Of a stretch of 64,000 nucleotides of DNA, positions 1 to 8,829 are shown in pieces. This DNA comes from DATGUN01 sp035301285 (GTDB taxonomy: Bacteria; Bacillota; Bacilli; Bacillales; Amphibacillaceae), in the NCBI GenBank assembly GCA_035301285.1, contig DATGUN010000101.1:3571-67570 (forward strand). The letters are read 5' to 3'. Position numbers and translations under genes: made by a program. The notes beneath the pieces were generated by a model. The model was not told the DNA's origin, did no database searches, and saw nothing but the letters and a program-made list of their open reading frames with translations. Each line of letters opens with the position of its first letter. Position 1 is the stretch's first letter.

Positions 1-115
1 CATTGAAATAGATGGCCAAGGACAGACCATCGATTCGATATGGTATTATGTCGTTTCCGATGATGAATTCAACCGAATCAATGAGGAAATGACAAATCAT
101 ATGAAAAACAAATAA
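1..115 (+). CDS. C-terminal end of an unidentified protein (5' truncated)
   Basis: An open frame enters from the left edge in frame 2 and closes at the TAA at 113-115, giving the last 37 residues of a protein. The tail is hydrophilic and mixed-charge, ending in NHMKNK. No motif is visible, so no function is assigned. No clear hairpin terminator separates it from the next gene, whose start lies 112 bases downstream, so read-through into the transpeptidase gene is possible. Confidence 0.55.
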   Translation, partial: IEIDGQGQTIDSIWYYVVSDDEFNRINEEMTNHMKNK

Positions 116-227
116 CCGGTTAGATCATCAATTGAACGTCACTCATCCATGTATACCAACCAGGGATGTTCGGACCAACCTTTATAAAAACAAATAGATA
201 AAGCAAACGGGGATTGAGGGGGTTTTT

Positions 228-2309
228 ATGAGAAAAATAATCACGTTCGCAAGCATCATCCTTCTATGTACCATTTTGATCGGTTGTTCCAAAGAAGATA
301 ACGAAGAGGAAACAACACCGGCCGATCGCTTTGACACATATGTTGACAAATGGAACGAACAAGCATTTACCGATATGTACGATTTTCTGTCGAAAGATGC
401 ATCCAAGACTTATTCAGCAGAAGACTTCACAGATCGTTACGAAAATATTTATGAAGAAATAGATGTGAAAGATCTCCATATCTCCTACGATTCCCCAAGT
501 GAAGAGGAACAGGATGAAGCCATCAAAAATGGAGAAGCGGAAATTGACTTTTCAGTAGAAATGGAAACAGTCGCAGGACCGATTGACTTTGACTATAAAG
601 CAATGCTCGTAAAAGAGGAAGATGAAGAAGAAAATGAAAAATGGTTTATCAATTGGGATCCTGGTTTTATTTTCCCCGAATTAGAGGATGGCGGAAATAT
701 AACGGTTGATTCAATAACGCCTGAACGTGGAAATATTTATGATCGTAATGATAATCCGTTAGCCATTAATGATACAATCCATGACATCGGTGTCGTTCCG
801 GAACGGATGGATGAGGAAACATCGAAGAATAAAATTGCCGATCTGCTGGACATCGACGAAGATATCATTGACGCCAAGCTGGATCAAGATTGGGTCGAAC
901 CTGATTTATTTGTACCGATTAAAAAAATACAAGGGGCATCAGAAAACCTACTCGGTGCATTAGGCGAGGTAAAAGGCGTTTCAATTGATGAAACAGAAGG
1001 TCGTGTTTACCCGCTCGACGAAGCCGCCTCACATCTAGTCGGATATATAGGTCAAATCCAGGAAGATGAACTCGAAGAACTGGAAGAAGATGAACCTGGT
1101 GTCTATTCAAGTTCAGATATGATTGGGAAAAGAGGTTTGGAGCAACTATATGAAAAAGAACTTCGGGGAAAAAAAGGGATCCAAATCATTGTGACGTATG
1201 ATGATACGTCTGAAGATGAAAATAATGAAGAACAAGAAACAGAAGAAAAGGAAAATGTTATATTAGCAGAAACCCCTGTTGAAGATGGTAAAGATATAAC
1301 AGTCACCATTGATGCGGATGTCCAACAAGATGTTTATGAAGGTTTTGACGGTGATGCAGGAACTGCTGCCGCATTAGATCCGAAATCCGGCGAAACATTG
1401 GCACTCGTGAGCAGCCCGACGTTCAGCCCGAATGAGCGGTTATACGGAATGTCAACCGAAAAATGGGAAAAATTATCCGAAGATAAAGATACACCGCTTG
1501 TCAACCGATTTGCGACAACCTTTGCCCCAGGGTCTTCCCTTAAACCGATCACAGCCGCCATCGGTCTGGAAAACGGCACAATCGACCCAGAAGAAAGATT
1601 GGCGATTAAGGGTAAGGAATGGAGCAATGGTGAAAGTTGGGGAAACTATTCCGTCAAACGTGTGCATACATCAAATGAACAAGTGAATCTAAAGGATGCA
1701 CTCGTTGAATCCGACAATATTTATTTTGCCATGCAAGCAGTTGAAATGGGTGGTGAGAAATTTGTGGATGGTTTAAAGAATTTCGGTTTTGACGAAGACA
1801 TGCCATACGAATATCCGATTGTAACATCCACCGTATCAGAAGAAGGGTCATTGGATGAAGAAGTACTGCTGGCCAATGCTGGATACGGTCAGGGAGAAAT
1901 ACAGATCAGTGTTTTACATCTCGCTACCGCCTACACCACTTTCATCAATGATGGAAACATGATAAAACCAACACTTTTATCAAGTGAAGATACAGGCGAG
2001 TTCTGGAAGAAAGAAGTTATTACGTCCGATGAAGCATCCCTGATACGTGATTATTTACGGGAAGTCGTATCCAAAGGAACCGCGAAAAAAGCTCAAGAAG
2101 CTGATTTTCCGATTTCCGGAAAAACTGGTACAGCTGAATTAAAACGCTCTGGTGAAGACTCTGGACAAGAAAATGGATGGTTCGTCGGTTATCCCACTGA
2201 CGATGAAGACATCCTAATCGCCATGATGGTTGAACATACAGAGGATGAAGGTGGCAGTAGTTATACTGTCGAAAAGGTAACCGATATATTACAAGAAATA
2301 AAAAAATAA
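228..2309 (+). CDS. pbpC: Penicillin-binding lipoprotein, class B transpeptidase of the PBP3/MecA type
   Basis: Class B penicillin-binding protein that cross-links peptidoglycan outside the membrane. The start has a GAGGGGG ribosome site. A lipoprotein signal ends in the lipobox LIGC with the lipidated Cys at residue 20. Residues about 30-150 look like the NTF2-like MecA_N domain, followed by a PBP dimerisation region (about 165-340) and the transpeptidase domain. The catalytic set is complete: S436-S-L-K439, S495-D-N497 and K632-T-G634. The length (693 aa) is close to B. subtilis PbpC and staphylococcal PBP2a. It is strongly acidic (many D/E runs near residues 325-345), typical of surface proteins in salt-adapted bacilli. 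Nothing shows that it confers beta-lactam resistance. The orthology to pbpC is inferred from architecture. Confidence 0.9.
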   Translation: MRKIITFASIILLCTILIGCSKEDNEEETTPADRFDTYVDKWNEQAFTDMYDFLSKDASKTYSAEDFTDRYENIYEEIDVKDLHISYDSPSEEEQDEAIKNGEAEIDFSVEMETVAGPIDFDYKAMLVKEEDEEENEKWFINWDPGFIFPELEDGGNITVDSITPERGNIYDRNDNPLAINDTIHDIGVVPERMDEETSKNKIADLLDIDEDIIDAKLDQDWVEPDLFVPIKKIQGASENLLGALGEVKGVSIDETEGRVYPLDEAASHLVGYIGQIQEDELEELEEDEPGVYSSSDMIGKRGLEQLYEKELRGKKGIQIIVTYDDTSEDENNEEQETEEKENVILAETPVEDGKDITVTIDADVQQDVYEGFDGDAGTAAALDPKSGETLALVSSPTFSPNERLYGMSTEKWEKLSEDKDTPLVNRFATTFAPGSSLKPITAAIGLENGTIDPEERLAIKGKEWSNGESWGNYSVKRVHTSNEQVNLKDALVESDNIYFAMQAVEMGGEKFVDGLKNFGFDEDMPYEYPIVTSTVSEEGSLDEEVLLANAGYGQGEIQISVLHLATAYTTFINDGNMIKPTLLSSEDTGEFWKKEVITSDEASLIRDYLREVVSKGTAKKAQEADFPISGKTGTAELKRSGEDSGQENGWFVGYPTDDEDILIAMMVEHTEDEGGSSYTVEKVTDILQEIKK

Positions 2310-2312
2310 TCC

Positions 2313-2352
2313 AAATCCGTGGTCACTACCTGATGTGCCACGGATTTTTTAT
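2313..2352 (+). terminator. Rho-independent terminator after the PBP gene
   Basis: A 10-bp perfect stem (AAATCCGTGG at 2313-2322 with CCACGGATTT at 2338-2347) is followed by a T-rich run at 2344-2352. It begins four bases after the stop codon of the transpeptidase gene. Confidence 0.85.
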
Positions 2353-2437
2353 TATGCCAAGGATGCGCTACATATGTACTGTTCCCATTATACAAAATAC
2401 AAAAGAGAAGCGTATTTCACATGAAAACAGCTTCTCT

Positions 2438-2887
2438 TCACCATAATAATTTGGCAAGTGTCTTGAAAGTCTCTTCATCCTTTTCATCCAATGCCCTATC
2501 AATGAGTCTTTTAATATTCATTTTCTCCAGATCCTTGATAACCTTTTCATTATATTCCTTGATTTTTTGATGCTCATCATCCATTTGTTCCTGTTCGAAA
2601 TATGGTTCTGCAATCGACAGAACTTGATCAAGAAAATCAGGCAACATGACTAATTCCGACATTGGGATATGAATGATTTCCTTCCCTTTCTGGAAAGCGA
2701 ATAATGCATCTATGTTCTCGATTTTTTGTGTTTTCCGGTTCACATGCACTTCTTTTGCATCAAGCGGGACAAACTGGTATATCTCTGAGTTAATAACCAT
2801 TGTAAAGTACTGATATGCCAATATAACACGAACCATCTCATCATCTGTTTTAATATAGTAAGGTTTTAACAGTTTGATTGTCACCAT
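2438..2887 (-). CDS. IDEAL-domain protein
   Basis: A 149-aa soluble protein of unknown role. The C-terminus (about residues 125-149) carries the IDEAL-type helical motif LIDRALDEKDEETFKTLA, the same short domain seen in small Bacillus proteins such as YpiB. The N-terminal half is beta-rich and unrecognised; residues 95-125 are charged and helical. The start ATG has a GGAGGG site just upstream, so it is well supported. It faces the PBP gene tail to tail and is probably transcribed alone. The IDEAL domain is thought to act in protein-protein contacts; no specific partner can be named from the sequence. Confidence 0.7.
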   Translation of the reverse strand: MVTIKLLKPYYIKTDDEMVRVILAYQYFTMVINSEIYQFVPLDAKEVHVNRKTQKIENIDALFAFQKGKEIIHIPMSELVMLPDFLDQVLSIAEPYFEQEQMDDEHQKIKEYNEKVIKDLEKMNIKRLIDRALDEKDEETFKTLAKLLW

Positions 2888-3038
2888 TTAAAATCCCTCC
2901 AATCAAAAGAATGTACTCATAATTTTCAGTTAATTTCATTTTACAATAAATATGTCAAAAAAGCAAGTGAAATAATTGATTGGGTCGTCTTATGTTACAT
3001 ACCATGTGCTGGTCATGTCATAGGTTCGTCGAAAAGAA

Positions 3039-4097
3039 TCAATCTAAAAACTCAAACACCTTTGTTAACATACCCTGTCGTGTCGTTTCAGGAACCATTT
3101 GCATATAAAGGTTTTCTTGTTTGGAACAGATTCGACCAGCTTGTTTCATGAATGCCATCCCCTCTTTCATATATGATTTATATTCTTTTGTTACAGAATG
3201 GATTTGTTCCGCATATTTTTCATCCGTCCCCGGGGTAACCGTTTTTTCATATAAATCAATGATAATATCAGTTGGACGTTCCGGATTCATTTCATGTGGA
3301 TCGGTTCCGTCAATCATACAAAAGTGATCCCTAACGACAACCATATCAATACTTGATGGATCGAAGCTGCAATGGTACAGTTCAATATCAAGACCTTTCT
3401 GTTCACATGCCCTTGTCACTCTCTTCATGAAAACAGATTTCCCCGTACCTGCTCTTCCCTTTAAAATAAACCGTTCAGGAATCGTATACATAATTTCAGA
3501 TGCAACATTAACGGCCCCTTCAGCTGTATTCGTACCAAACATACGATGATATATATGTGAAGCCGATTTCTTATCAGGGATAGTATTTACATGTTGTGAT
3601 ATAAAATGTGCAATCATTTGATCGGCAACGTCAAAATCCATTTCTTGGATATATATCGCCTCTAAATCATCATGAACCCTTAACCCGATTTCAAATTGGG
3701 TGTAGGCTTTTTTCAGTAATTCGTTGATATGTGAAGCTGTGCTAAACAGTGCCTTCATCCCTTGTTCATTCGCATCTTTCAATTCCGTCAAATCGATTCG
3801 TGTTGCCCAGGTGAATTCTCCTGTATCCAGGCACCCATCTACAATAGCCATTGATTTTTTTCTCATAATCATTCCTTCTATATACTCCTTGCTCAAACTG
3901 CTGCATAGAATTTCCAGGTCAGGTGATTTTCCATATGATTCTATAATTTGTTTAATGATCCATGTCTTCAACAATTTGGATGGATGGTTCAAATAAATGA
4001 TCTGTGTCATTGTGTCTACATTCGAAGTTAATTTATTTATATAACCCTCGGCTGTATTTCCAGAAACATAATATCGTGTCACTGACATATCAAACAT
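3039..4097 (-). CDS. P-loop NTPase-like protein with a duplicated architecture
   Basis: A 352-aa cytoplasmic protein. A good Walker A motif, GRAGTGKS, lies at about residue 215-222, preceded by a beta-strand (ERFILK). The text NTAEG occurs twice, at residues 14-18 and about 195-199, which points to two related halves, the first with a degenerate nucleotide loop. This matches the uncharacterised Bacillus family of tandem nucleotide-kinase-like proteins (PRK06851 type, recalled from memory). The upstream region has AAAGGATG near the start. No pathway partner is adjacent. Function is unknown beyond probable ATP/GTP binding. Confidence 0.65.
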   Translation of the reverse strand: MFDMSVTRYYVSGNTAEGYINKLTSNVDTMTQIIYLNHPSKLLKTWIIKQIIESYGKSPDLEILCSSLSKEYIEGMIMRKKSMAIVDGCLDTGEFTWATRIDLTELKDANEQGMKALFSTASHINELLKKAYTQFEIGLRVHDDLEAIYIQEMDFDVADQMIAHFISQHVNTIPDKKSASHIYHRMFGTNTAEGAVNVASEIMYTIPERFILKGRAGTGKSVFMKRVTRACEQKGLDIELYHCSFDPSSIDMVVVRDHFCMIDGTDPHEMNPERPTDIIIDLYEKTVTPGTDEKYAEQIHSVTKEYKSYMKEGMAFMKQAGRICSKQENLYMQMVPETTRQGMLTKVFEFLD

Positions 4098-4256
4098 CCT
4101 TTATTTAGAGTTAGTATCAGTATATGGCTATGGAGGCATGGTTCATGTCAAAAAGTTTATTGTGATCAGGTTACGGTACTTTAGCTGTAAAATAACGCTT
4201 ACAATGAAAACATCATGATACCATATGCCTATTCGGCTTAATATAACTTTCACTAA

Positions 4257-4277
4257 TATATCAGTTTATATGATATA
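4257..4277. promoter_or_regulatory. 21-bp inverted repeat upstream of the phosphonate-type transporter
   Basis: TATATCA (4257-4263) and TGATATA (4271-4277) flank a 7-base spacer, within the 308-base gap before phnD. A TATAAT box sits downstream at 4354-4359 without a good -35. The gap shows no clear Pho-box repeats. The palindrome is a candidate operator for the importer operon. Confidence 0.35.
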
Positions 4278-4405
4278 GTGTAATAAAAGTACAAAAGATT
4301 AATTTCCCATTAATTTTTTACAAAAAAGTATAACATTCTACAACAATTTCATGTATAATGAATCATGATTTAAAAATAAAACATATTAAAAAAGGAGAGG
4401 GAAAT

Positions 4406-5458
4406 ATGAAGGGTAAATTGTCTGTTCTTGTAGGATTACTTATCACCCTTAGTCTTTTTATTGCAGGGTGCTCCTCTGACGACAACAATGATTCAAAGGA
4501 TAGCAACGATGGAAATAAGACGATTGATGAACTCACAATCGGTTTTGTGCCTTCCAGGGATCCAGATGAAATCGTAACCGCAACAGAACCTTTGAAAGAT
4601 CTTCTGACAGAGGAAATGAAAGATTTAGGCTATGATATTGATAATGTCGATATCAATGTGGGTACAAACTATGAGGCAGTTGGTGAAGCGCTTTCCGCAG
4701 GAACAACAGATGTCGGTCTGATTCCTGGTGGTACTTTTGTTTTATATGACGATGGTGCCGATGCCATTTTAACAGCCACACGTTCTGGATTGAGCAATGA
4801 TTCTGATGATGCGATCGACTGGAATGAAAATAAACCAACTGAAGCAACGGACGAGCAAGTAACATATTACCGCGCTCTTGCTATTGCAGGTCCATCCGAA
4901 AAGGGACAAGCTTTAGCCGATAAGATCAACGATGGCGAGGAATTATCCTGGGATGAACTGAACGATGCTTCATGGGCAGTCATGTCTTCCTCATCTTCCG
5001 CAGGTTATATTTATCCAGCCTTATGGTTGAAAGAGGAATATGATGGAAAAACATTAACCGATTTGGAAAACGTTGCCCAATCAGATTCTTATGGAAGTTC
5101 CTTTGCACGCCTTGCAGGTGAACAAATCGATGTACTCGTCACATATGCTGACGGAAGAAGAGATTACGAAGATCAATGGGAAGACGACTTTGATCGTTCC
5201 GAATCCATATGGGATGAAACGAATGTCATCGGTGTAACACCGGAGATTTACAATGATACAATCAGTGTCAGCAAAAATTCAGATATCATGGATGATGATC
5301 TGAAAGAAGCACTACAAAAGGCTTTCATCAATATTGCAGATACCGATGAAGGAAAAGAAGTCATCGATATCTACCAACATGAAGGTTATCAAGAAGCCGA
5401 CCCATCCGATTATGACGATGAACGTAAAGCACAAGAACTTGTACAAGAACTTAACTAA
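4406..5458 (+). CDS. phnD: Phosphonate/phosphite-type ABC transporter substrate-binding lipoprotein
   Basis: Extracellular lipid-anchored binding protein of the PhnD family, delivering phosphonate, phosphite or a similar oxyanion to its permeases. The reading frame is open from 4358, but the ATG at 4406 is chosen because it has AAAGGAGAGG just upstream and begins a classical signal peptide ending in the lipobox IAGC. After an acidic Asn/Asp linker, the mature protein starts TIGFVPSRDPDE, the usual PhnD opening. A VGLIPGG segment follows near residue 105, where the family lines its anion pocket. At 350 aa it has normal length. It heads phnD-phnC-phnE-phnE. No C-P lyase, phosphonatase or phosphite dehydrogenase gene lies nearby, so the substrate is open. 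Confidence 0.9.
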   Translation: MKGKLSVLVGLLITLSLFIAGCSSDDNNDSKDSNDGNKTIDELTIGFVPSRDPDEIVTATEPLKDLLTEEMKDLGYDIDNVDINVGTNYEAVGEALSAGTTDVGLIPGGTFVLYDDGADAILTATRSGLSNDSDDAIDWNENKPTEATDEQVTYYRALAIAGPSEKGQALADKINDGEELSWDELNDASWAVMSSSSSAGYIYPALWLKEEYDGKTLTDLENVAQSDSYGSSFARLAGEQIDVLVTYADGRRDYEDQWEDDFDRSESIWDETNVIGVTPEIYNDTISVSKNSDIMDDDLKEALQKAFINIADTDEGKEVIDIYQHEGYQEADPSDYDDERKAQELVQELN

Positions 5459-5474
5459 TCGTAAATATTGAAAA

Positions 5475-5517
5475 TAGAATAAATGAGGACATCCTTATGA
5501 TGTTCTCATTTATTCTA
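5475..5517 (+). promoter_or_regulatory. Long intercistronic hairpin between phnD and phnC
   Basis: Two 19-base arms (5475-5493 and 5499-5517) pair completely apart from one G-U, around a CTTAT loop. No T-run follows, so it is unlikely to be a full terminator. It lies 16 bases after the phnD stop and 45 bases before the phnC start. Hairpins placed like this often protect the 3' end of the binding-protein message and so raise its level over the permease genes; that role is inferred here. Confidence 0.7.
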
Positions 5518-5562
5518 CATCTTAACCAAATATGTTATCGTATTAGAGATTGGAGTTTAATC

Positions 5563-6336
5563 ATGATTGAATTTAAGAATGTTTCAAAATCATATGATAA
5601 TGGTACCAAGGCATTATCCAATATTGACTTGAAAATCGAACAAGGTGAATTTGTCGCTGTAATCGGTTTATCCGGTGCAGGAAAGTCAACCTTGATTCGT
5701 TGTGTTAACCGCATGCACGATATTACTGACGGCCAATTGATTGTTGATGATGTAGATGTAGGTAAACTCAGAGGAAAAGAGATCCGTAATTTCCGTAAAC
5801 GTATCGGAATGATTTTCCAGTCCTTTAATTTAGTGACCCGGACGACTGTCCTAAAAAATGTGCTCGTATCTTTTGTACCAGACCTACCTCTCTGGCGTAA
5901 AATAACAGGTATTTTCTCAAAAGAACAAAAGATAAAAGCACTCGAAGCTTTGGATAAAGTGGGCATTTTAGACAAGGCGTATGTCCGCGTCAGTCAACTG
6001 TCAGGTGGTCAACAACAGCGTGTTGCCCTTGCCAGGACACTTGCACAGAACCCAGAAATTATCTTGGCCGATGAACCTGTTGCCTCTCTTGACCCGGTGA
6101 CATCGAAAATTGTCATGGATGATTTCAAAAACATCAATCAGGAGACGAATATATCGGTCATTCTCAACATTCACCATGTCGATATGGCCTTGGAATATGC
6201 GGATCGGATCATTGGGATACATAAAGGACAAATTGTATATGACGGTGCTTCAAAAGATGTTGATCAATCTATACTGGATAAGATATATAAAGGTAATACA
6301 GAAGAAATTGAAGCCAGTTTAAAGGAGAAACAATGA
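5563..6336 (+). CDS. phnC: Phosphonate-type ABC transporter ATP-binding protein
   Basis: Cytoplasmic ATPase of the importer, 257 aa. The frame is open from 5497, inside the upstream hairpin, but the ATG at 5563 is preferred: it follows TTGGAG and gives the usual start MIEFKNVSKSY. Walker A is GLSGAGKST near residue 36, the Q-loop lies in MIFQSFNL, the signature is LSGGQQQR and Walker B is ILADEPVASLDP. The switch region reads INIHH-like (NIHHVD), as in PhnC proteins. One base separates its stop codon from the next start, indicating tight coupling to phnE. Confidence 0.92.
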   Translation: MIEFKNVSKSYDNGTKALSNIDLKIEQGEFVAVIGLSGAGKSTLIRCVNRMHDITDGQLIVDDVDVGKLRGKEIRNFRKRIGMIFQSFNLVTRTTVLKNVLVSFVPDLPLWRKITGIFSKEQKIKALEALDKVGILDKAYVRVSQLSGGQQQRVALARTLAQNPEIILADEPVASLDPVTSKIVMDDFKNINQETNISVILNIHHVDMALEYADRIIGIHKGQIVYDGASKDVDQSILDKIYKGNTEEIEASLKEKQ

Positions 6337-6337
6337 T

Positions 6338-7153
6338 ATGTTCGACAAAATCTTTAAACCTAAAAAAATATCACTGCCCAATGGAAAAGTGGTTTTACAA
6401 CAGCGATCCCGTATTCCACTTATCATTCTTGCCTTAATTGTTTCCATCATCATATCAATTGAATTCACGGGCTTTAAGTTGAGCGTTGTTATCAATAAAG
6501 GGTATCAGTTTTTTGTCATTATTGGCGATATGATTCCACCTAAATGGGAATATCTTTCAAATATATGGAAACCTTTGATGGACACCATTAAAATGTCGCT
6601 GTTCGGTTCATTGGTTGGAGCTTTATGCGCTGTTCCGGCTGCGATACTCGCCTCCTCTAATATCATCAAAAGTAAAATCATCGTTTTTTTAAGCAAAGTA
6701 TTCTTAAGTGTTCTACGTACGCTGCCAACACTCGTATCTGCTTTGATTGCTACTTTTATTTTTGGTTTGGGAACAATGGCTGGAACGGTTGCAATATTCC
6801 TATTTACATTGGCATACGTCGGAAAATTATTATATGAACAAATTGAAAATGCCGATATGGGGCCATTTGAAGCAATGGAATCTGCCGGTATGACACGTGT
6901 GCAAGCATTTCGTCATGCTGTGTTTCCACAGGTCCTCCCTAATTTTCTGTCCACTTCTCTATTCGCTTTTGAAGGGAATGTAAGGTATGCGGCAATCCTC
7001 GGATATGTCGGTGCCGGAGGTGTCGGGCTGTTACTGGATGAAAGTCTTGGATGGCGTGATTATCCAGCGACAGGAATGATCTTGTTCATTCTGATTATCA
7101 CTGTTTTCATCATCGAGCGTATCAGTGAACACTTCAGGAAGAAATTGATTTAA
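6338..7153 (+). CDS. phnE: Phosphonate-type ABC transporter permease, first copy
   Basis: Inner-membrane permease of 271 aa. An N-terminal cytoplasmic stretch rich in Lys/Arg precedes a first membrane helix (about residues 26-46), then four or five more hydrophobic segments of the MetI/PhnE type. The coupling loop EAMESAGMTRVQAFRHAVFPQVLP (positions about 176-199; the EAA-type motif) contacts PhnC. The start follows AAAGGAG and sits two bases after the phnC stop. A second, diverged permease follows, so the complex is probably a heterodimer of the two. Confidence 0.92.
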   Translation: MFDKIFKPKKISLPNGKVVLQQRSRIPLIILALIVSIIISIEFTGFKLSVVINKGYQFFVIIGDMIPPKWEYLSNIWKPLMDTIKMSLFGSLVGALCAVPAAILASSNIIKSKIIVFLSKVFLSVLRTLPTLVSALIATFIFGLGTMAGTVAIFLFTLAYVGKLLYEQIENADMGPFEAMESAGMTRVQAFRHAVFPQVLPNFLSTSLFAFEGNVRYAAILGYVGAGGVGLLLDESLGWRDYPATGMILFILIITVFIIERISEHFRKKLI

Positions 7154-7168
7154 GGGGGGATGAAACAA

Positions 7169-7972
7169 ATGACAAATGTTGAAAAGGTTCTTAAACAATC
7201 ACCGCATAACAAACGTTACATCACAGTTATTTCAATAATATTAGTTCTTTTATTCGCTTGGTCTGTTTCATCCATCAGCTTGAAGGGATTACAAGAGAGC
7301 GGTCTTAAGATAGGACTCGGTATCCTTGGAGGTATCGTCAATCCGGATTTTGAATTATTATTTGACCTGGCGGATGGTGTACCGTATTTATTGGTTGAAA
7401 CCATTTCAATCGCTTTTTTAGGTACGATTATCGGTGCGATACTAGCAATTCCATTTGCATTTCTATCTGCATCTAATCTTGTGTCAAAACCCGTATCTCT
7501 TATTACTCGAATGATGTTGATTTTCATACGGACTGTACCAGAGATTGTTTATGGTTTGATGTTCATACGTGTGACAGGGCCCGGCCCATTCGCAGGTGTG
7601 CTGACGATTTCATTTATATCAATCGGTATGCTGGCAAGGCTTTATGTAGATGCGATTGAAGAGCTTGATACAAGTGTGCTGGAATCCATGTCCTCTATCG
7701 GATGCTCAACTTTTGAAAAAATCCGTTATGGTATACTTCCACAACTGTTTTCAATCTTTTTATCCATTATGATTTATCGCTTTGATATGAATTTGCGTGA
7801 AGCGGCCATTCTTGGTCTTGTTGGCGCAGGTGGTATCGGGGCACCATTGATTTTTGCCATGAACTCATACAAATGGAATCAAGTCGGTTCCATTCTGATT
7901 GGATTAGTTGTATTGATCCTTTTGGTGGAGCTGTTCTCGAATAAAGTGAGAGGAAAACTCATTCGTGGCTAA
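7169..7972 (+). CDS. phnE: Phosphonate-type ABC transporter permease, second copy
   Basis: Second membrane subunit, 267 aa. ATG codons occur at 7160 and 7169 in frame; 7169 is chosen because the AAGGGGGG site at 7152-7159 is then about nine bases away, rather than touching the start. Hydrophobic helices begin at about residue 17, and the coupling motif ESMSSIGCSTFEKIRYGILP lies near residues 170-190. It diverges clearly from the first permease, as in two-permease PhnCDE systems. A strong bidirectional terminator follows at once, so this is the last gene of the operon. Confidence 0.9.
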   Translation: MTNVEKVLKQSPHNKRYITVISIILVLLFAWSVSSISLKGLQESGLKIGLGILGGIVNPDFELLFDLADGVPYLLVETISIAFLGTIIGAILAIPFAFLSASNLVSKPVSLITRMMLIFIRTVPEIVYGLMFIRVTGPGPFAGVLTISFISIGMLARLYVDAIEELDTSVLESMSSIGCSTFEKIRYGILPQLFSIFLSIMIYRFDMNLREAAILGLVGAGGIGAPLIFAMNSYKWNQVGSILIGLVVLILLVELFSNKVRGKLIRG

Positions 7973-7975
7973 TGT

Positions 7976-8015
7976 AAAAAGAAAACCTTGCAACCATATG
8001 CAAGGTTTTCTTTTT
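7976..8015. terminator. Bidirectional terminator between the importer operon and the HAD gene
   Basis: A 17-bp perfect stem (7976-7992 with 7999-8015) has an A-run on its left arm and a T-run on its right, so it can end transcription from both sides: the phn genes on the plus strand and the HAD phosphatase gene on the minus strand. Confidence 0.9.
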
Positions 8016-8026
8016 TGTTGTTTCGC

Positions 8027-8758
8027 TTATAATACATACTGTTCAATAACCCGTGCCACACCATTCTCGTCATTTGTATCTGTTATAACATCGGCCGCTT
8101 TCTTGATGGCTTCCTGGGCATTTCCCATCGCAACACCAATTCCAGCTTCCTGGATCATTTTCATATCGTTTAAACTATCCCCTGCTGCCAACACTTCATC
8201 CATAGTCAAACCTAACTTTTGACAGACTGTTTTAAGTCCATTGGCCTTATGGACCCCCTTTGGATTAACTTCCATATTATTTGGTAAAGAATTGGTTATT
8301 TCCACGTCTCCCATATATGAAAGTTCTTTCAGTATATCATCCAATTTCTGTTGATCCAATGTATGACACCCAAACTTGAGCCATTTATGAATGTAAAAGT
8401 CATCTGGACGGCTGTTACGGTAAATATTATCAGTGGAAACCATCCACGTTGTCACATCCTGCTCTTGACACAAATACCACAATTTTTCAATCAACTTCGC
8501 TTCCATCAAGTTCTGTTCAACCAATTCTTTCTCCATTGTCCATATTTCCCCGCCATTACAAGTAATGATGTAAGAAGTCAAATTCAATTCTTGGCCGTAT
8601 GGGAAACTTGTTGTCAGTGACCTCCCTGTGCTTAATACAACATGAATATTTTTATCCAGGGCACTTTTAATGACAGCTTTTGTCTTGTCCGATATTTCTT
8701 CACTTGAATTCAGTAATGTTCCATCCATATCCAATGCAACCAATTTAATATCTTTCAT
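8027..8758 (-). CDS. Cof-type HAD-superfamily phosphatase
   Basis: A 243-aa soluble hydrolase. Motif I is DMDGTLLNS (nucleophile Asp at residue 10), motif II is LSTGR, motif III is a Lys in the KANGLK region and motif IV is GDSLNDMKMI with acidic metal ligands. This is the Cof/YwpJ/YxeH class with a C2 cap, whose members act on sugar phosphates, pyridoxal phosphate or flavin phosphates. At 243 aa it is some 25-40 residues shorter than most relatives, mainly in the cap. AAGGAG precedes the start. The substrate cannot be read from the sequence. Confidence 0.85.
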   Translation of the reverse strand: MKDIKLVALDMDGTLLNSSEEISDKTKAVIKSALDKNIHVVLSTGRSLTTSFPYGQELNLTSYIITCNGGEIWTMEKELVEQNLMEAKLIEKLWYLCQEQDVTTWMVSTDNIYRNSRPDDFYIHKWLKFGCHTLDQQKLDDILKELSYMGDVEITNSLPNNMEVNPKGVHKANGLKTVCQKLGLTMDEVLAAGDSLNDMKMIQEAGIGVAMGNAQEAIKKAADVITDTNDENGVARVIEQYVL

Positions 8759-8829
8759 CCATATGCTCCTTATCTCTATATATTCTGTTTCTATATTACA
8801 AGTTAGGATATGTCACCAAAAAAATCATC

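Noticed and set aside
4311..4350. Pho-box repeats upstream of phnD
   Set aside because: TTTACA and TCTACA occur, but not at the regular 11-base spacing of PhoP sites.
5475..5517. Terminator after phnD
   Set aside because: The stem is long, but no U-run follows and the operon clearly continues; better read as an intercistronic stability element.
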